A DNA stretch of 64,000 nt from Microvirga splendida. Its GTDB lineage: Bacteria; Pseudomonadota; Alphaproteobacteria; Rhizobiales; Beijerinckiaceae. Shown here in pieces: positions 59,588 through 64,000 of this stretch (position 1 is the first letter of the stretch; every line of letters begins with the position of its first letter). The stretch covers positions 248,001 to 312,000 of the forward strand of contig NZ_JAELXT010000001.1 of assembly GCF_016427565.1 (NCBI RefSeq). Reading direction: 5' to 3'. The notes under the pieces were generated by a model. That model did not search any database. It saw only the letters and a program-made list of their open reading frames with translations, and was not told the DNA's origin. The translations under genes were made by a program, and so were the position numbers.

Positions 59588-61534
59588 ATGGCAGAACAGC
59601 ATGCTGTTGCCCCAGGGCACGCGGATTCCGCGGTCCCGGAGGCCACCCTTCCCGAAAGCCATCACAAGGCGAGCTTCTGGACCCTGACCCTCGGCGCCAT
59701 CGGCGTCGTCTACGGGGATATCGGCACCAGCCCGCTCTACGCCATGCGCGAAACCGTGATGGCTGCGACAGGAGGGCACCATGGCGTTCCGGTCGATCTG
59801 ACCCGTGAGCTGGTGATCAGCATCCTGTCGCTGCTGCTCTGGGCCTTGATCCTCACGGTCACGGCGAAATACGTCATTCTGCTGCTGCGGGCCGACAACA
59901 AGGGCGAAGGCGGCTCGCTGACGCTGGTGGCCCTCACCCAGCTCGCCCTCGGGCGCCGGAGCCTGCCCGTGCTGATGATGGGCATGGCGGGAGCGGCCCT
60001 GTTCTATGGCGATGCCGCGATCACGCCGGCCATCTCTGTGCTCTCCGCTCTGGAAGGCCTGAAGCTCGTCGCCCCCTCCTTCGAGAGCTATGTCCTGCCG
60101 GGAGCGCTCGCGATCATCATTGCACTCTTCGCAGCCCAGAGCCGCGGCACCGGAAAGGTGGCGACCTTCTTCGGCCCCCTCACGCTCCTGTGGTTCGTGA
60201 CCATGGCGTGCCTCGGCCTCCTCCACATCGCAGACGATTGGGAGGTCCTGCTCGCCTTCAATCCGTATTACGGGGTGCATTTCCTCGTCACCCACCCGGG
60301 AACGGCTTTCGCGATCCTGGGCAGCGTGTGCCTTGCCGTCACGGGTGCGGAAGCGCTGTATGCCGACCTCGGTCATTTCGGCCGCAAGCCGATCCGCATG
60401 GCCTGGGGCACGGTCGTGTTTCCGGCGCTTGCCCTGAACTATCTCGGCCAGGGCGCTCTCGTCCTGTCGAATCCTGAGACCATCGCCAATCCGTTCTTCC
60501 TGCTGGCGCCCCCGTGGCTGCTCCTACCGCTGGTCATCCTGGCGACGCTCGCCACCATCGTGGCGAGCCAGGCGGTGATCACCGGCGCCTTCTCCCTGAC
60601 CCGGCAGGCGGTTCAGCTCGGCATCATGCCGCGCCTGGAGGTTCGCTTCACGTCCGAGACGCACCAGGGCCAGATCTATCTGCCGCGCGTGAACTGGTTG
60701 CTGCTCGCTGCCGTCGTGACGCTCGTGATCCTGTTTGGTTCGTCGAGCAACCTCGCCAGCGCCTACGGCATTGCGGTGTTCGGCACCATGGTGGTCACGA
60801 CGCTGCTCGCCTGCATCGTGATGAGCCGGAGCTGGGGCTGGGGTCCGGTAAAGACCGGGCTGGTGATGATTCCCCTTCTTCTCATCGACCTCACATTCCT
60901 GTCCTCGAATCTCGTGAAGCTCCTGGACGGCGGCTACGTGCCCCTGCTGATCGCCGGCACGTTCTTCGTGATCATGTTCACTTGGGTGAAGGGAACCCGG
61001 ATCCTGTTCGAGAAGACCCGCAAGGTCGACGTGCCCTTCGTCGAGCTGGTGCAGATGCTGGAGAAGAGCCCGCCGCACCGGGTGAAGGGCACCGCCGTGT
61101 TCCTGACGAGCGATCCGGACACCGCGCCCGCCGCGCTGCTTCACAACCTCAAGCACAACAAGGTGCTGCACGAGAAAAACGTGATCCTCACGGTCAACAG
61201 CGCCGACATCCCGCGCGTGGACGACGAGGACCGCGTCTCCATCGAGCATGTGGGCGATTCGTTCTGGCGCATCCGCCTGAGCTACGGCTACATGGAGACG
61301 CCCAACATCCCGCGCGGGCTGGCGATCCTGCGCAAGCAGGGCTTCAAGTTCGACATCATGGCGACGTCGTTCTTCCTGTCGCGGCGCTCGATCCGGCCGG
61401 CGAGCCAGTCGGGCATGCCGCTCTGGCAGGACAAGCTGTTCATCGGCCTCGCGAAATCGGCAAGCGACGCGACGGACTTCTTCCAGATCCCGACCGGCCG
61501 CGTGGTGGAAGTCGGCACCCAGGTGACGGTATAG
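59588..61534 (+). CDS. kup: Potassium uptake protein Kup
   Basis: 648 residues, about twelve helices. [20 protein letters not shown] is the family signature and [20 protein letters not shown] follows. The C-terminal cytoplasmic region runs from about 495 to the end ([40 protein letters not shown]). Proton-coupled K+ import. ATG 59588 places the signature correctly; ribosome site weak. Bracketed by inverted copies of a palindromic repeat. Confidence 0.95.
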   Translation: MAEQHAVAPGHADSAVPEATLPESHHKASFWTLTLGAIGVVYGDIGTSPLYAMRETVMAATGGHHGVPVDLTRELVISILSLLLWALILTVTAKYVILLLRADNKGEGGSLTLVALTQLALGRRSLPVLMMGMAGAALFYGDAAITPAISVLSALEGLKLVAPSFESYVLPGALAIIIALFAAQSRGTGKVATFFGPLTLLWFVTMACLGLLHIADDWEVLLAFNPYYGVHFLVTHPGTAFAILGSVCLAVTGAEALYADLGHFGRKPIRMAWGTVVFPALALNYLGQGALVLSNPETIANPFFLLAPPWLLLPLVILATLATIVASQAVITGAFSLTRQAVQLGIMPRLEVRFTSETHQGQIYLPRVNWLLLAAVVTLVILFGSSSNLASAYGIAVFGTMVVTTLLACIVMSRSWGWGPVKTGLVMIPLLLIDLTFLSSNLVKLLDGGYVPLLIAGTFFVIMFTWVKGTRILFEKTRKVDVPFVELVQMLEKSPPHRVKGTAVFLTSDPDTAPAALLHNLKHNKVLHEKNVILTVNSADIPRVDDEDRVSIEHVGDSFWRIRLSYGYMETPNIPRGLAILRKQGFKFDIMATSFFLSRRSIRPASQSGMPLWQDKLFIGLAKSASDATDFFQIPTGRVVEVGTQVTV

Positions 61535-61603
61535 GCATCGGACCCAAAACTTGCGCATCGTGTGGGCCGAAAAACCGGGGCCACTTTTCGCACGATGCGT
61601 GAG
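61535..61603. repeat. Dispersed palindromic element, copy C (inverted relative to copy B)
   Basis: GCATCGGACCCAAAA is the reverse complement of the end of copies A and B. It is followed by a stem CGCATCGTGTGG...TTTTCGCACGATGCG. It begins right at the kup stop. Confidence 0.72.
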
Positions 61604-61645
61604 CATATTGCCCTCGTGGCGGCGCGATGTCACTTTCGAGCCGCC

Positions 61646-62221
61646 ATGACCGACATTACCCTGATCCGCCCGAGCCTCGACTGGCTGCCCGCTTATGAAG
61701 ACGCCCTTGCCCGCGGCTGGTCGCCCAACACCGACCATGACGTCAGCCGCGAACAGCTCCGGCAACTGCGCCGCAATCCCGAGCGCTTCCTTCACGACCT
61801 CTACAACAGCCCGATGATCCGCCTGGCCGACGGGCGCGAGGTGCCGCGCCTGCCTGCGCACGATTTCTGGATCAGCGACGGCGCGTTCTGCGGCCGGATC
61901 GGCTTTCGCTTCCAGCGCGGCACGGAAGCGCTGCCGCCCACCGCCTACGGCCATATCGGCTACACCATCGTGCCGTGGAAGCAGCGGCGCGGCTATGCCA
62001 CCCAGGCCCTGCGCATGATCCTGCCTGTCTGCCGCCAGGAGGGATTCTCCCGGGTCCTGATCACCTGCGACGACGACAACGAGGCCTCGCGGAAGGTAAT
62101 CCTCGCCAGCGGCGGCGTGCCTTCCGGCACGGTTCCGCACAATGGCCGGCCCGGGCACGTGAAGCTCCAGTTCTGGGTGCCGACGGAAGCGGATTCGGAG
62201 GCGGCCGCCCTTGCGGGGTAA
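61646..62221 (+). CDS. GNAT-family N-acetyltransferase
   Basis: 191 residues. IGYTIVPWKQRRGYATQALR is the acetyl-CoA pyrophosphate loop and ITCDDDNEASRKVILASGGV the C-terminal segment. ATG 61646; an earlier GTG lies within the repeat. Substrate unknown. Confidence 0.83.
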   Translation: MTDITLIRPSLDWLPAYEDALARGWSPNTDHDVSREQLRQLRRNPERFLHDLYNSPMIRLADGREVPRLPAHDFWISDGAFCGRIGFRFQRGTEALPPTAYGHIGYTIVPWKQRRGYATQALRMILPVCRQEGFSRVLITCDDDNEASRKVILASGGVPSGTVPHNGRPGHVKLQFWVPTEADSEAAALAG

Positions 62222-62270
62222 GGCTGGCCGGTGATCTAACGAAACCCCGTCGATCCCTCTGGAGCATCGC

Positions 62271-62945
62271 ATGACGAAGCCGGTTCTCGAACCTCTGAGC
62301 ACATACCGTTCCTATCCGCCCGAGGAGATGGTCGACCGCGCCCGCGCCTTCTACGAGACCATTCGCCGGCGCCGCACCGTGCGGGACTTCTCCAGCAAGC
62401 CCGTTCCCAGGGAGGTGATCGAGTACGCGCTCATGGCCGCCGGCACGGCGCCGTCCGGCGCCAATCTCCAGCCCTGGCACTTCACCGTGATCACCGGCGC
62501 GGAGACGAAGCGGCGCATCCGGGAGGAGGCGGAGGTCGAGGAGCGCGACTTCTACAACGGTCGCGCCCCGCAGGAATGGCTCGATGCCCTGGCGCCCCTC
62601 GGCACGGACGAGCACAAGAATTTTCTGGAGACCGCCCCGGTGCTGATCTCCATCTTCGGGCAGCGATCGAGCGAAGGACCAGACGGGCGCCGGATCAAGA
62701 ACTACTACGTGCCGGAATCGGTGGGCATCGCCACGGGCTTCCTGATTGCGGCCTTGCATGAGGCGGGCCTCGTCACGCTGACGCACACCCCCAGCCCCAT
62801 GGGCTTTCTCAACGAGATCTGCGGCCGACCCGACACGGAGAAGCCCTACATTCTCTTAGTGGCGGGCTACCCGGCAGAGGATTGCCGGGTTCCGGTCTAT
62901 GGCGGGCTCAAGAAGCCGCTGGAGAAGATCGCGTCCTGGCTTTGA
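62271..62945 (+). CDS. Nitroreductase-family oxidoreductase
   Basis: 224 residues. [20 protein letters not shown] and [20 protein letters not shown] are the FMN-binding motifs, [15 protein letters not shown] is the C-terminal part. FMN enzyme, NAD(P)H-dependent; substrate unknown (iodotyrosine-deiodinase-like subfamily possible). ATG 62271. Confidence 0.88.
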   Translation: MTKPVLEPLSTYRSYPPEEMVDRARAFYETIRRRRTVRDFSSKPVPREVIEYALMAAGTAPSGANLQPWHFTVITGAETKRRIREEAEVEERDFYNGRAPQEWLDALAPLGTDEHKNFLETAPVLISIFGQRSSEGPDGRRIKNYYVPESVGIATGFLIAALHEAGLVTLTHTPSPMGFLNEICGRPDTEKPYILLVAGYPAEDCRVPVYGGLKKPLEKIASWL

Positions 62946-62952
62946 TCGACCG

Positions 62953-63879
62953 CTAGACCTGCCGCTCGACCACGAAGCGCACTGCCTCGCGCAGGGTGTC
63001 CGCTTTCACACCGAACCGGTCGAGACAGGCGTGCGCCTTGTCCACCAGCTGGCGGCACTCGCGGCGGGCGCCCTCCATGCCGAGGAGATCCACGAGCGTG
63101 GCCTTGCCCTTCTCCTGGTCCTTGCCGGTGCGCTTGCCGAGCGCTTCGGCGGAAGCCTCCCGGTCGAGGATGTCGTCCGCCACCTGGAAGGCGGCACCCA
63201 GGGCTCGCCCGTAGTCGAGCAGACTCCCGCGGGTCGTCCCGTCGGCCTGCCCTAGGATCGCCCCCGCCTCCACGGAGAAGGCCAGGATGGCGCCCGTCTT
63301 CATCATCTGGAGCAGGCGCACATCCGCCTCACTCAGGGTCGCGGTTCCGTAGCGGCCTTCCGCCGAGAGGTCGAGGAGCTGGCCGCCCACCATGCCGCCG
63401 AGGCCCGACGCGCGGGCGAGGCCCAGCACGAGATCGGAGCGGACGGAGGGGTCCGAGGCCGTCGCCGGATCGGCGAGAACCTCGAAGGCGAGGGTCTGGA
63501 GGGCATCGCCCACGAGAATGGCCGTGGCCTCGTCATAGGCCTTGTGCACCGTGGGGTGGCCCCGGCGCAGGTCGTCATCGTCCATTGACGGCAGGTCGTC
63601 ATGCACCAGGGAATAGCAGTGAAGAAGCTCGACGGCGCAGCCGGCCCTCAGCGGCCCCTGCCCTTCCACCCCGAGGAGGCGGGCCGCCTCGATGGTCAGG
63701 AAGGGGCGCAGGCGCTTGCCGCCTCCTAGGGCGGCGTGACGCATGGCGGCCATGAGCCGGGGCGGGCGGGCAATCTCGCCGGGAGCGACTTTGTCTGATA
63801 GCAAGGCTTCGAGACTGGCTTCGACGGTTCTCGCGGCCTCCGAGAGCCGCGTCGTGAAAGTAGGGGTAGATGGCATCAT
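62953..63879 (-). CDS. ispA: Polyprenyl (farnesyl) diphosphate synthase
   Basis: 308 residues. First aspartate-rich motif LVHDDLPSMDDDDLRRGHPT, second FQVADDILDREA; GGGKRLRPFL near the N-terminus. It condenses IPP with allylic diphosphates, probably to FPP or GGPP, downstream of IspG in the isoprenoid pathway. Converges on the nitroreductase (7 bp). ATG 63879 or 63876. Confidence 0.92.
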   Translation of the reverse strand: MMPSTPTFTTRLSEAARTVEASLEALLSDKVAPGEIARPPRLMAAMRHAALGGGKRLRPFLTIEAARLLGVEGQGPLRAGCAVELLHCYSLVHDDLPSMDDDDLRRGHPTVHKAYDEATAILVGDALQTLAFEVLADPATASDPSVRSDLVLGLARASGLGGMVGGQLLDLSAEGRYGTATLSEADVRLLQMMKTGAILAFSVEAGAILGQADGTTRGSLLDYGRALGAAFQVADDILDREASAEALGKRTGKDQEKGKATLVDLLGMEGARRECRQLVDKAHACLDRFGVKADTLREAVRFVVERQV

Positions 63880-63880
63880 G

Positions 63881-64000
63881 ATGAGCCTGGATTCGGGTGG
63901 GGCCGCCGCTCCGCCCGAGGGGAACGTGGGTGAGCAATCGCGGTCGAAATGGACGCTGCGGTCGGGACAGCCCCGGGAGCCGATGACGGCTGGGCGCTTC
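63881..64000 (+). CDS. Possible partial gene at the right edge
   Basis: ATG 63881 opens a frame that runs 40 codons to the edge (MSLDSGGAAAPPEGNVGEQS at its start). It overlaps the ispA start region and has no clear ribosome site, so it may be spurious or start later. No family is recognised in the visible part. Confidence 0.3.
   Translation, partial: MSLDSGGAAAPPEGNVGEQSRSKWTLRSGQPREPMTAGRF

Noticed and set aside
1-64000. CRISPR arrays, tRNA and rRNA genes
   Set aside because: I looked for regularly spaced repeats and for tRNA/rRNA-like sequence and saw none; a dedicated RNA search (tRNAscan-type) would be needed to exclude small RNA genes fully.

Overview
The window is typical of a high-GC alphaproteobacterium of the order Hyphomicrobiales (Rhizobiales). 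Microvirga, Methylobacterium or Bosea relatives fit best, but this is a judgement from gene content, not a measured placement. The supporting signs are a MucR/Ros-type regulator, an HWE-family histidine kinase, a cyanide-insensitive-type bd oxidase, an ETF-beta lysine methyltransferase homologue and dense GC-rich palindromic repeats.

Layout. (1) 1-15919 is an amino-sugar and peptidoglycan-recycling locus. A BadF-type kinase, a GntR/UTRA regulator, a double-SIS deaminase (NagB-II type), NagA and a Gfo/Idh oxidoreductase run on the plus strand. A minus-strand peptide-type ABC importer (binding protein and two permeases, no ATPase) with a GNAT follows. Then come plus-strand anmK, a serine hydrolase, murQ, a second BadF kinase, a PfkB kinase and an HWE histidine kinase. 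TGGTC-rich motifs precede three of the transcription units. (2) 16163-17746 is prfC. (3) 17848-37822 is a ~20 kb integrated genomic island bounded by an exact 24-bp direct repeat, with an excisionase-like HTH protein and a tyrosine integrase at the left end. Its cargo has visibly lower GC: OsmC, an adenylate cyclase-TPR protein, a serine recombinase with a res-like site, three secreted proteins, a membrane J-domain protein paired with an unknown protein, a MucR homologue lacking zinc ligands, a PAS-GGDEF-EAL protein, a solitary DNA methyltransferase with two HTH domains, and a run of unknown genes. The attachment site is unusual. It lies on an extended Shine-Dalgarno sequence and GTG start of a tiny ORF, and the island's right end re-supplies that start.

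(4) 38080-45112 is a minus-strand trehalose/glucose operon: a membrane-anchored OtsA, OtsB, a GH15 hydrolase, glucokinase and an aspartoacylase-family enzyme. (5) 45358-48453 is a type I secretion ABC/HlyD pair. (6) 48860-57235 holds a coiled-coil membrane protein, cydAB with a 46-aa accessory peptide, an MBL hydrolase, topoisomerase IB, a SemiSWEET and a glycosyltransferase/ETF-beta methyltransferase pair. (7) 57404-64000 holds a Zur-like regulator, ispG, kup bracketed by inverted palindromic repeats, a GNAT, a nitroreductase and a polyprenyl synthase. Both window edges cut genes.

How it works together. The first region can plausibly take cell-wall fragments and anhydro-MurNAc through MurNAc-6-P, GlcNAc-6-P and GlcN-6-P to fructose-6-P. 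The trehalose operon encodes synthesis (OtsA/OtsB) and potentially breakdown (GH15, then Glk) of trehalose. The strongest candidates for something undescribed are the island's attachment at a translation-initiation site, the zinc-less MucR, the J-domain/unknown pair, the unknown-gene run ending in a double-HTH methyltransferase, and the membrane-tethered OtsA.
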